From: an uncultured Bacilli bacterium
GTDB lineage: Bacteria; Bacillota_I; Bacilli_A; RF39; UBA660
Length of the DNA: 5,706 bases
NCBI GenBank assembly: GCA_944358665.1
Contig: CALVRP010000102.1
Coordinates: forward strand, 1-5,706
Direction of reading: 5' to 3'
The notes under the pieces are model-generated. The model ran no database searches. It was given only the letters and a program-made list of their open reading frames with translations, and was not told where the DNA came from. This document shows, in pieces, positions 1-5,683 of the stretch. Numbering within the stretch: position 1 is the stretch's first letter; every line of letters starts with the position of its first letter. Made by a program: the position numbers and the translations under genes.

Positions 1-1
1 T

Positions 2-703
2 AAGGCCATTACGGTGGCCATGATCATTTGCTTATTAGGAACAATTTATTGTTCCGTTGTACTTGCGCTTGATAATAAGCATGAATATGTAATTATAAAT
101 AAAGAGGTACTACAAAGTGAGGAATCACAGATTAACTTAGAAAATGATATGACTGTAGAGCCTGAAGAATTAAAAGTAGATGTTAATGTTGAACGTTTGA
201 AAAAAATTAAAGCAGAAGAAAAAGCTGAAGAAGAAAAGGCTTTAGAACTTCAAAAACAAAAAGAAGAAGAGGCTAGAAAACAAGCTATAGTTTATGATGG
301 ACTTACATTAGATGAACTTGCTGCTAAATTAAATAGAACATTAAATTCGACTTTATCAGGTCAAGGTTATACTTTTGCCAAGTATGCTGTAGAACTTGGA
401 ATAGATCCTTATTTATCAGTGGCTATTGTTATGCATGAAACTGGTTGTAAATGGGAATGTAGTACTTTACTAAAACAATGTAATAATGTAGGGGGAATGA
501 AAGGAAGTCCCGGGTGTAATGGTGGCTCATATAAAGCCTTCCCATCTTTAGAAGAAGGAATTAGAGCTTATATGAATAATTTATATAATAATTATTTTAG
601 TATGGGTCTAACGACACCAGAAACTATTGGTCCTAAATATGCGGCTAGTAGTACTTGGGCATCGCAAGTTACTTCCTATGTCAATGAAATAAAAGCTGCT
701 TAG
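2..703 (+). CDS. Membrane-anchored glucosaminidase-domain protein (copy 1), 5' end cut by the window
   Basis: Likely a secreted cell-wall hydrolase cutting the glycan strand of peptidoglycan (GH73, FlgJ/AcmA-type fold). Residue numbers count from the GTG at 14. A hydrophobic segment (about 1-19) forms a signal anchor, followed by a linker with a highly charged Lys/Glu helix (61-90). The catalytic-like domain spans about 96-229. It carries HETG (141-144), with Glu142 aligning to the catalytic Glu of the family's ESG motif, then NNVGG (158-162) and FPSLEEGIRAY (176-186), all in the family order. Four cysteines (145, 149, 157, 168) lie near the active site and could form disulfides. The frame is open to the left edge, and neither GTG 14 nor ATG 20 has a well-spaced ribosome site. 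The hydrophobic run also begins before both, so the true start is probably upstream. A paralogue follows directly. The family call is good; activity is inferred. Confidence 0.8.
   Translation, partial: KAITVAMIICLLGTIYCSVVLALDNKHEYVIINKEVLQSEESQINLENDMTVEPEELKVDVNVERLKKIKAEEKAEEEKALELQKQKEEEARKQAIVYDGLTLDELAAKLNRTLNSTLSGQGYTFAKYAVELGIDPYLSVAIVMHETGCKWECSTLLKQCNNVGGMKGSPGCNGGSYKAFPSLEEGIRAYMNNLYNNYFSMGLTTPETIGPKYAASSTWASQVTSYVNEIKAA
645..669 (+). repeat. Near-identical DNA block shared with 1397-1421 (tandem gene duplication)
   Basis: This block encodes the SSTWASQV region of copy 1. It matches 1397-1421 in copy 2 with one difference, including a 19-base identical run. Together with shorter shared runs (such as TAGTTTATGATGGACT and GCTAAATTAAATAGAA in both genes), it marks a tandem duplication rather than two independently acquired hydrolases. 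Confidence 0.7.
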
Positions 704-714
704 GCGGTTTTTTT
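691..714 (+). terminator. Weak intrinsic terminator overlapping the end of glucosaminidase copy 1
   Basis: A short stem pairs AAAA-CTGC (691-694 and 696-699, with G695 bulged) with GCGGTTTT (704-711), including one G-T wobble. The loop is TTAG (700-703), and a run of seven T follows the GCGG. The stop codon TAG sits in the loop. The stem is imperfect, but the position and T-tract match the cleaner terminators after the next two genes. Confidence 0.6.
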
Positions 715-721
715 GTTGGAT

Positions 722-750
722 TTGACTTCAGCCATAAAATATGATATGAT
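722..750 (+). promoter_or_regulatory. Sigma-A-type promoter for glucosaminidase copy 2
   Basis: A -35 box TTGACT (722-727) and a -10 box TATGAT (745-750) are separated by exactly 17 bp. Transcription would start near 757, giving a short leader that carries AGGAGAG (763-769), five bases before the ATG at 775. It lies just after the upstream gene's terminator, so copy 2 is probably transcribed on its own. Confidence 0.75.
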
Positions 751-774
751 TAATCTCAGTATAGGAGAGATGTT

Positions 775-1455
775 ATGAAGTCTAATCATATAGTTTGTGC
801 TATATTAATGTTCGGGGTTTTAGTTGCAATAACTGCACCACACCTTATAAATATTGCACTTCAAGATAAGAATTCTACTTATGAAACTAGTAATGAAGAA
901 TTTACAACATCAACAGAATATAATGCTGATCTTGCTGCGGCTATTCCCGTTTCAAATGAAAAAGTAACAGTTGTAGAAGAAGAAGTTAAAGAAGAAACAG
1001 AACCGTTAGAAGAGGAGACTAATGTGCCAACACAAGAAGTTTTGCCAGATCCAGTAGTTTATGATGGACTAACAATGGATGAATTGACGGCTAAATTAAA
1101 TAGAAGTTTACACAGTAATTTATCTGGCACAGGTTATTATTATGCTAAATATGCGCTTGATTATGGGGTTGATCCATATATAGCTGTTGCTATTAGTCTT
1201 CATGAGACTGGATGTAATAGCTCTTGTAGTAATGCCGTAAAACAATATAATAATGTCGGAGGTTTATATAGTGGTGGTGGATTAATTAGATTTTCTACTT
1301 TAGAAGAAGGTATTAAAAGCTATATAAATAATTTAAAAAGGAACTATTATGATTATGGACTTACAACATTAGAACAAATAAATACCAAGTATGCATCTAG
1401 TAGTACTTGGGCATCACAAGTAAATCGTTATCTTAACAAAGTAAAAGCCGCATAG
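775..1455 (+). CDS. Membrane-anchored glucosaminidase-domain protein (copy 2)
   Basis: A predicted secreted or anchored peptidoglycan hydrolase of the GH73 FlgJ/AcmA-like group, paralogous to the gene before it. Residues 6-28 form a hydrophobic signal anchor. A low-complexity, strongly acidic linker (about 35-92, with Glu-rich 65-82) leads to the catalytic-like domain (96-226). HETG lies at 143-146, with Glu144 as the putative catalytic acid, NNVGG at 159-163 and FSTLEEGIKSY at 173-183. The domain matches copy 1 at well over half its positions by eye. It is five residues shorter after NNVGG and lacks two of copy 1's four cysteines, keeping the C147/C151 pair. The linkers are unrelated in composition: acidic here, Lys/Glu helical in copy 1. 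The start is supported by AGGAGAG five bases upstream. Substrate and physiological role are not shown by the sequence. Confidence 0.82.
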   Translation: MKSNHIVCAILMFGVLVAITAPHLINIALQDKNSTYETSNEEFTTSTEYNADLAAAIPVSNEKVTVVEEEVKEETEPLEEETNVPTQEVLPDPVVYDGLTMDELTAKLNRSLHSNLSGTGYYYAKYALDYGVDPYIAVAISLHETGCNSSCSNAVKQYNNVGGLYSGGGLIRFSTLEEGIKSYINNLKRNYYDYGLTTLEQINTKYASSSTWASQVNRYLNKVKAA

Positions 1456-1464
1456 GCTTTTTTT
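1443..1464 (+). terminator. Intrinsic terminator overlapping the end of glucosaminidase copy 2
   Basis: A perfect 7-bp stem pairs AAAAGCC (1443-1449) with GGCTTTT (1455-1461), with loop GCATA (1450-1454) and a seven-T tail (1458-1464). The last codons and the TAG stop of the gene form the stem and loop. Confidence 0.85.
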
Positions 1465-1473
1465 AATAAAATC

Positions 1474-1502
1474 TTGTAACTTTCTTATAAAACTATTATA
1501 AT
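1474..1502 (+). promoter_or_regulatory. Sigma-A-type promoter for the 329-residue protein gene
   Basis: TTGTAA (1474-1479) and a consensus TATAAT (1497-1502) are separated by 17 bp, between the preceding terminator and the gene. The leader carries AGGGAGG (1512-1518), seven bases before the ATG at 1526. Confidence 0.78.
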
Positions 1503-1525
1503 ATTAATTACAGGGAGGAAAAATC

Positions 1526-2515
1526 ATGGATAAACAAATAGCCTTTTTGAATATATTAATAGAATTAGAAAGTGAAATATATAATCATTATTCCACTTTA
1601 GCAAAAATTGAAAAAGAAAAATTGGAACAAAATCCTAATCATATCAAAGTTTTAACTTCTTTAAATGAATTATATGAACGAGAAAAACACTTGATTTCCA
1701 AAATTCCTAAAGATTTTAAAAGTATAGTTGACTTGCGTTTGGTTATTTTTATGAGTGCTGATAAATTAGAGTATCCTGTTCAAGATGAAAGTGTCCGAAG
1801 TCTTATTGATTGGCGAATCTTAGAACATTTAGAACTATGTGAAGCTGATTTAGAAATGAATAAAGATATTGATGACTATTTTGACGAAGAGGAATTTGAT
1901 GATTTTGCAGATATAGATGTTTTGTTAGAACGGGAAATGCGTAAAAGTTATGCCTTAGAATTTTATAATCGTTTGCAGGAGAGAATTGATCATACACAAA
2001 CCGACAGAGAAGGTCTTATTGATCAAAAGTATGATATGCTTTTTAATTTTCCTTTACTTGATGCGGATGCTTTATGTACTGACTTTAAATTTGATAACAT
2101 TTTAGATATATCTCACAGTGAAATTGCTAGAAATGTTGGGGTTCCTCAAGCCCTTTATGAAATAAAATATTTGCTTTATTTACAACAAATCGTTTATGGT
2201 ATGATTGATCAACTTGTTTGGATTGAAAAAAATGAAGAAGAATTAGAGAAAAAAAGATTGGATTTTAAAATAGAAGATTTACATTTAGAGGTTGCTTTAT
2301 CATATTTCGGATTTGTAAATTTATATGAATTCAAAGAAGAAATTTTAGAGTCATTAAAAAAGAAAGGTATGAAAAAAAGCTTAACCCATATTTTAGTTGA
2401 AGAAAATTTTGATGAAGCAATTAATTATGCTTGTACACATTCTCGGAAATTAAAAACTAAACCAGCAATAAAAGTGATTCAACCAGGTGTGATTACCGCA
2501 CAATCATATAGTTAG
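1526..2515 (+). CDS. Acidic, mostly helical protein of unknown function, 329 residues
   Basis: I do not recognise this protein. It has no signal peptide or membrane segment, so it is predicted to be cytoplasmic. Residues 1-60 look like a long amphipathic or coiled-coil helix pair rich in Glu and Lys. A very acidic stretch at 114-135 (DIDDYFDEEEFDDFADID) is followed by further helical segments. Residues 232-285 are charged and helical, and the tail (305-329) is basic, then uncharged and Pro-containing. No catalytic motif stands out. The translation start is firm: AGGGAGG sits seven bases upstream, with a good promoter before it. The gene has its own promoter and terminator, so it is probably a monocistronic unit. 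It is a real gene by length, composition and signals. A structural or adaptor-like protein would fit the acidic helical make-up, but that is a guess. Confidence 0.85.
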   Translation: MDKQIAFLNILIELESEIYNHYSTLAKIEKEKLEQNPNHIKVLTSLNELYEREKHLISKIPKDFKSIVDLRLVIFMSADKLEYPVQDESVRSLIDWRILEHLELCEADLEMNKDIDDYFDEEEFDDFADIDVLLEREMRKSYALEFYNRLQERIDHTQTDREGLIDQKYDMLFNFPLLDADALCTDFKFDNILDISHSEIARNVGVPQALYEIKYLLYLQQIVYGMIDQLVWIEKNEEELEKKRLDFKIEDLHLEVALSYFGFVNLYEFKEEILESLKKKGMKKSLTHILVEENFDEAINYACTHSRKLKTKPAIKVIQPGVITAQSYS

Positions 2516-2516
2516 T

Positions 2517-2538
2517 AAGCCATATTCTGGCTTTTTTT
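2517..2538 (+). terminator. Intrinsic terminator after the 329-residue protein gene
   Basis: A perfect 6-bp stem pairs AAGCCA (2517-2522) with TGGCTT (2528-2533), with loop TATTC and a seven-T run (2532-2538). It starts two bases after the TAG stop and separates this gene from the operon that follows. Confidence 0.85.
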
Positions 2539-2547
2539 GTTTTATAA

Positions 2548-2576
2548 TTGTTAAAATAAATATAATATGTTAAAAT
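2548..2576 (+). promoter_or_regulatory. Promoter of the polyprenyl synthase / lipoprotein / bactofilin-like operon
   Basis: TTGTTA (2548-2553) lies 17 bp before TAAAAT (2571-2576). A TGT just upstream of the -10 box gives an extended -10. The ribosome site AAGGAGA (2583-2589) follows, five bases before the ATG at 2595. The TATAAT at 2561-2566 is an alternative -10 but has no good -35 partner. Confidence 0.65.
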
Positions 2577-2594
2577 GTTTATAAGGAGAATTAT

Positions 2595-3650
2595 ATGGAT
2601 AAATATTTAGAAAATTTTATAGAATACTATAAAAATATTAAAGAAAAATGTTCAAAAGAAATTAATCAGTATAATCATATTTTAGGGCAAAAAGATAAAA
2701 ATGAAATTATTAAAAATGCTGTAGATAAATTTATTTATTTAAATAATGATGGAAAGTTTTTAAGAGGTACGTTAGCAGCGCTTGGTTATCAAACAATAAA
2801 AAAAGATGATGATTATATTTTCTTAGCATTAGCTATTGAAATATTTCAAACATCAATATTAATTCATGATGACATTATCGATAAAGCACTTAAAAGACGT
2901 GGAAAAGATACTATTCCAGTGATGTATAAAAAAGAAAATTCAGATAATAGGTCAGAAAAATTAGATGATGTGGCTGATTCTATGGCAATTTGTATTGGTG
3001 ACTTAGGCTTTTATTTGGCGAACGAAATATTATTAAAAAATTATCAAAATTCACCAAATTTAGGCAAAGTTCTTTCTTATTATAATGATATGGTAATTAA
3101 AACCATTAAAGGAGAACTATTAGATGTTTTCTTACCGTTTAAAGAGGAATGTCATAAACATACTGAGAATTTAGAAAAGCAAATAATTGAAATTTATACT
3201 TTAAAAACCGCTTGGTATTCAGTCATTGGCCCCTTTTGCTTAGGATTGACTTTAGCCGGAGCTGAAGATGAGATAATAAAAAAGTTTGAAGATATATTAT
3301 TAGATGTTGGTATTGCTTTTCAAATAAAAGATGATTTGTTAGGGGTGTTTGGTGAAGAGGATACAACTGGAAAAACTGCGTCTGATATAAAAGAGTTTAA
3401 GCAAACTTTGTTATATAGTTATACCTTAAAGACAAATTATAAAGAAGAATTCTTAAAATACTATGGAACAGATAATACTGCTTTAGTTAAAGAAATATTT
3501 ATCAAATCAGGAGCTAAAAAGTATGCCGAAGAAAAAATGAATGAAAAATTTGCTGAAGCCATAAAAAAACTGAAAGCTCTAGATATTTCAGATTCAACTA
3601 AAGAAATATTGCTAGGATTTATTATCTTTTTGAAAAATAGAGAAAAGTAG
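2595..3650 (+). CDS. All-trans polyprenyl diphosphate synthase (isoprenyl transferase, trans type)
   Basis: Condenses isopentenyl diphosphate with an allylic diphosphate to make longer prenyl diphosphates, using Mg2+ in the cytoplasm. The first Asp-rich motif is HDDIID (91-96), followed by RR at 101-102. GKFLRG (53-58) is the diphosphate-binding site. The conserved K204-T205 pair is present, and the second motif is FQIKDDLLGVFG (243-253), then TGKTASDIKEFKQT (258-271). The second motif reads DDLLG rather than DDxxD, as in the IdsA-like and GGPP-synthase-like branch. There is no two-residue insertion in the first motif and no aromatic residue at positions -4/-5 before it (S87, I88). That argues against a bacterial farnesyl synthase and for a C20 or longer product, although product length cannot be settled by reading. 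The 351-residue length is normal. It is the first gene of a tight three-gene operon. The stop codon overlaps the ribosome site of the lipoprotein gene, so the two are probably translationally coupled. Confidence 0.9.
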   Translation: MDKYLENFIEYYKNIKEKCSKEINQYNHILGQKDKNEIIKNAVDKFIYLNNDGKFLRGTLAALGYQTIKKDDDYIFLALAIEIFQTSILIHDDIIDKALKRRGKDTIPVMYKKENSDNRSEKLDDVADSMAICIGDLGFYLANEILLKNYQNSPNLGKVLSYYNDMVIKTIKGELLDVFLPFKEECHKHTENLEKQIIEIYTLKTAWYSVIGPFCLGLTLAGAEDEIIKKFEDILLDVGIAFQIKDDLLGVFGEEDTTGKTASDIKEFKQTLLYSYTLKTNYKEEFLKYYGTDNTALVKEIFIKSGAKKYAEEKMNEKFAEAIKKLKALDISDSTKEILLGFIIFLKNREK

Positions 3651-3654
3651 GTGA
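3649..3654 (+). promoter_or_regulatory. Ribosome binding site of the lipoprotein gene, overlapping the upstream stop codon
   Basis: AGGTGA (3649-3654) uses the last two bases of the TAG stop (3648-3650) and lies only three bases before the ATG at 3658. That spacing is short. The overlap suggests the ribosome ending the upstream gene helps start this one. Confidence 0.6.
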
Positions 3655-3657
3655 TAT

Positions 3658-4245
3658 ATGAAAAAAATAATTTTGATACTACTTGTTCTAACTATTACTG
3701 GTTGTAGTAGTGAAGTAACAAAAGTAAAAAATCCAGATGGGAATTCTTTAACATATAAATATTTTACAAAAGAAAATTATGAAGATGATAAATATAATTT
3801 AAAATTAAAAAATGATAATAGTATTATTACTGTAATTAAAGATAACGACAATCTTTATTATGGAATAAATGGTGGTATGAATTTAATTATAATAGAAAAA
3901 GAAGGCTTACGTTATAATTTTGATCTTGTTAATCAAATTTATAGTACTGAATCTATTGTCATTAGTGAAAATTATACCGAAGGAATTTTACCAGAAAGCA
4001 TGAAAAAATTAAAAGATCAAAGTTATAAAACTGGTAAAGAAAAAATAAATAGCCATAAATATGTATTTGAAACATATAAATATTCTGAAGGAACAACAAC
4101 TTATTATTTTGATGACGATGAATTAAAATTTATCAAAAAACAAACTGATGAAGAGGATTTGTTGTATGAAGTTTTAAAATTTAGTACAAAAGTAAAAGAT
4201 AGTGCTTTTGAAATTCCCGAAGGTTATACAGAAATGACTTATTAA
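3658..4245 (+). CDS. Small lipoprotein of unknown function
   Basis: A predicted membrane-anchored lipoprotein on the outer face of the cytoplasmic membrane. The signal peptide (1-15) has a KK start and a hydrophobic core. The lipobox is ITGC (13-16), with Cys16 as the lipidated residue. The mature part (17-195) is highly polar, rich in Lys, Asp and Tyr, with alternating hydrophobic strands such as LKLKNDNSIITVI and YNFDLVNQIYS, which suggests a beta-sandwich. The C-terminal region (about 145-195), with YYFDDDELKFIK then VLKFS and FEIPEGYTEM, resembles the end of LolA/LppX-like folds. I state this as a loose likeness rather than a family assignment. It starts 7 bases after the polyprenyl synthase gene and ends 20 bases before the bactofilin-like gene, so it is co-transcribed with both. 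Confidence 0.8.
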   Translation: MKKIILILLVLTITGCSSEVTKVKNPDGNSLTYKYFTKENYEDDKYNLKLKNDNSIITVIKDNDNLYYGINGGMNLIIIEKEGLRYNFDLVNQIYSTESIVISENYTEGILPESMKKLKDQSYKTGKEKINSHKYVFETYKYSEGTTTYYFDDDELKFIKKQTDEEDLLYEVLKFSTKVKDSAFEIPEGYTEMTY

Positions 4246-4265
4246 ATTTATAAAGAGGTGAAAAT

Positions 4266-5339
4266 ATGAAAAAATTAAGTAAAGTTTTATTAGTTGTTTT
4301 ATTATTTATGATTTGTCCAGTAGTAAATGCGGAAACTATTGAACATTTTTATGCCAAAGCTGGCACTGATGTTGTTATGCAAGATGATGCCAAAGCCTCA
4401 GTAGCTTTAGCTGGTACAAACGTTGAGATAAATAGTAATATTAGTGGAATTAGTACCGGAATTGGTGATCAAGTAAAATTCTCCGGAACTACTGACTATG
4501 CTGCTTTAATCGGTAATAATGTTGAATTAGATGGAACTATTAATAATGATGCTTTAATTATTGGATCTATAGTTAATAGTAGTACATCTACAGAATTTAA
4601 CCGTGATACCATTATTGTTGGTAGTGAAATAAGTCTTAGTGGAGAATTTGCTAGAAACGTTAGTGTTTATGCAAGTTCTGTAACAATTAAAGATGCCAAT
4701 ATTGCTGGAAATTTAAAAATTCATGCTAGTAATATAACTATTGAAAGTGGTAATATTAAAGGAACTCTTTCATATCCTGAAGATGCTAATGCTAAAATAA
4801 GCGATGAAGCAAGTATTAATGAAACGGTAAAAACAGATCCAATAAATAGTGAAGAAGGAAATACTTATCTTAATACTGTTTCTAGTAAAATCTGGTCATT
4901 TGCTTGTTATGCTTTAATATTTGCTGTTATATGTTTGCTATTCCCTAAAATTATTACTAGAATTAGTGATAAATATGAAAAAGTGGAATCTGGTGAAGTA
5001 ATTGAAGTATTTACTAAAGGCTTATTAACACTTATCTTATTACCAATTATTGGTATTATGCTATTTATGACAGTAATTGGTCTTCCATTAGGAGTAATTG
5101 GTTTAATATTTTATGGGGTTGCTATATACCTTTCAACAATATTTACGGCTTATTTACTAGGATATAAAATCTGGCAAAAAGTATTTAATAAAGATATGAA
5201 TATGCTATTAATTGGTTTAATTGGTTTGTTTGTATTATTAATATTAAACTTAATCCCAGGAATCAATTATTTAGTCGCAATAATTACAATAGTAATTGGT
5301 TTAGGATTAATCTTTGATAGTATAAAAGCTTCACGTTAA
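4266..5339 (+). CDS. Exported bactofilin-like (polymer-forming) protein with a multi-pass membrane C-terminus
   Basis: Residues 1-22 are a Sec signal peptide, with probable cleavage after the A of VNA. Residues about 25-185 are short beta-rich repeats with phrases such as ALAGTNVEINSNI, AALIGNNVELDGTI, DTIIVGSEISLSGEF and SVYASSVTIKDANI. Their spacing fits the right-handed beta-helix of bactofilin/polymer-forming domains. A polar linker (186-207) leads to hydrophobic segments at about 209-226, 252-274, 277-298, 313-330 and 334-350, giving around five membrane passes. Bactofilins are usually cytoplasmic. Here the signal peptide and following topology place the repeat domain outside the membrane, as in the known 'polymer-forming domain plus membrane tail' proteins of Gram-positives. 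The role could be a surface or wall-associated scaffold; that is inferred. The start is supported by AGAGGTGA (4254-4261), four bases upstream. The gene ends the operon at a strong terminator. Confidence 0.8.
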   Translation: MKKLSKVLLVVLLFMICPVVNAETIEHFYAKAGTDVVMQDDAKASVALAGTNVEINSNISGISTGIGDQVKFSGTTDYAALIGNNVELDGTINNDALIIGSIVNSSTSTEFNRDTIIVGSEISLSGEFARNVSVYASSVTIKDANIAGNLKIHASNITIESGNIKGTLSYPEDANAKISDEASINETVKTDPINSEEGNTYLNTVSSKIWSFACYALIFAVICLLFPKIITRISDKYEKVESGEVIEVFTKGLLTLILLPIIGIMLFMTVIGLPLGVIGLIFYGVAIYLSTIFTAYLLGYKIWQKVFNKDMNMLLIGLIGLFVLLILNLIPGINYLVAIITIVIGLGLIFDSIKASR

Positions 5340-5341
5340 TA

Positions 5342-5375
5342 AAAAATCTCGTTTTTAAATAAAAACGAGATTTTT
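5342..5375 (+). terminator. Bidirectional intrinsic terminator between convergent genes
   Basis: A perfect 15-bp inverted repeat, AAAAATCTCGTTTTT (5342-5356) and its reverse complement (5361-5375), has a 4-base AAAT loop. The A-rich left arm and T-rich right arm give a U-tail on either strand, so it can stop both the operon on the plus strand and the XRE gene on the minus strand. Its end overlaps the XRE stop codon (5374-5376). Confidence 0.9.
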
Positions 5376-5610
5376 AAATATCTTTTCTTTTTAAATCTTT
5401 TAAAGTAAACTTTTCTCCATCTTTATTATCAATAAAGTAAATAGAAAAACCACATTCTTTAGCAATTTTTTGAATAACATCAAAAGTAGGTTGTCTATTA
5501 TTAGTTTCATACTGGGAAACAGTATTACTTTTAACTTTTAATATTTTCGCAATATGATCTTGTTTTAAATTATTTTTTATACGCATGTATTTTAAAGCTT
5601 TACCTATCAT
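5374..5610 (-). CDS. XRE/Cro-type helix-turn-helix repressor, 78 residues
   Basis: A small DNA-binding regulator of the phage Cro/CI (HTH_3) type. The HTH domain spans about residues 4-58. It has LKQDHIAKILKVKSNTVSQYETNNRQPTFDVIQKIA, with the recognition helix around 26-36 and the typical 'Q-x-E-x-x-x-R-x-P' segment after it. A short charged C-terminal tail (59-78) follows, and there is no sensor or catalytic domain. The start is supported by GGTGAT (plus-strand 5614-5619), three bases from the ATG at 5610. The upstream region holds two near-identical palindromes and a divergent near-consensus promoter. The protein therefore probably controls its own transcription and that of a gene beyond the right edge. 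Small regulators like this occur in toxin-antitoxin pairs, prophages and stand-alone switches; the window does not show which. Confidence 0.85.
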   Translation of the reverse strand: MIGKALKYMRIKNNLKQDHIAKILKVKSNTVSQYETNNRQPTFDVIQKIAKECGFSIYFIDNKDGEKFTLKDLKRKDI

Positions 5611-5630
5611 AATATCACCACAAATAATTT

Positions 5631-5643
5631 TCTCATTTTGTGA
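5631..5643. promoter_or_regulatory. Probable XRE operator 1 (imperfect palindrome)
   Basis: TCTCATTTTGTGA is a palindrome around TCxCA-TTT-TGTGA. It differs by one base from the perfect site at 5662-5674. It lies about 21 bp upstream of the XRE start codon and about 10 bp upstream of the divergent -35 box. Confidence 0.6.
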
Positions 5644-5653
5644 CGAAAAATGC

Positions 5654-5683
5654 TTGACTACTCACATTTTGTGATGTTATAAT
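5654..5683 (+). promoter_or_regulatory. Divergent promoter for a gene beyond the right edge
   Basis: TTGACT (5654-5659) and TATAAT (5678-5683), separated by 18 bp, face rightward. Transcription would start near 5690. The window ends at 5706 before any start codon can be seen. The operator-like palindrome sits inside its spacer. Confidence 0.75.
5662..5674. promoter_or_regulatory. Probable XRE operator 2 (perfect palindrome)
   Basis: TCACATTTTGTGA is a perfect palindrome, TCACA and TGTGA about a 3-base centre. It lies in the spacer between the -35 and -10 boxes of the divergent promoter, where a bound repressor would block polymerase. Its centre is 31 bp (about three helical turns) from operator 1, which suits cooperative binding on one face of the helix. 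Confidence 0.65.

Noticed and set aside
14..22. GTG 14 or ATG 20 as the true start of glucosaminidase copy 1
   Set aside because: The only purine-rich match (GGTGG at 13-17) overlaps the GTG and is too close to the ATG, and the hydrophobic anchor and open frame run past both codons to the left edge. The start is more likely outside the window.
1803..1997. Minus-strand open frame of 64 codons inside the 329-residue protein gene
   Set aside because: It lies wholly inside a well-supported gene on the other strand, has no ribosome site, and reads as low-quality shadow sequence.
2516..2594. A riboswitch or leader RNA before the prenyl synthase
   Set aside because: The space holds only the upstream terminator, a promoter and a ribosome site. 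The leader after the predicted start is too short for a riboswitch.
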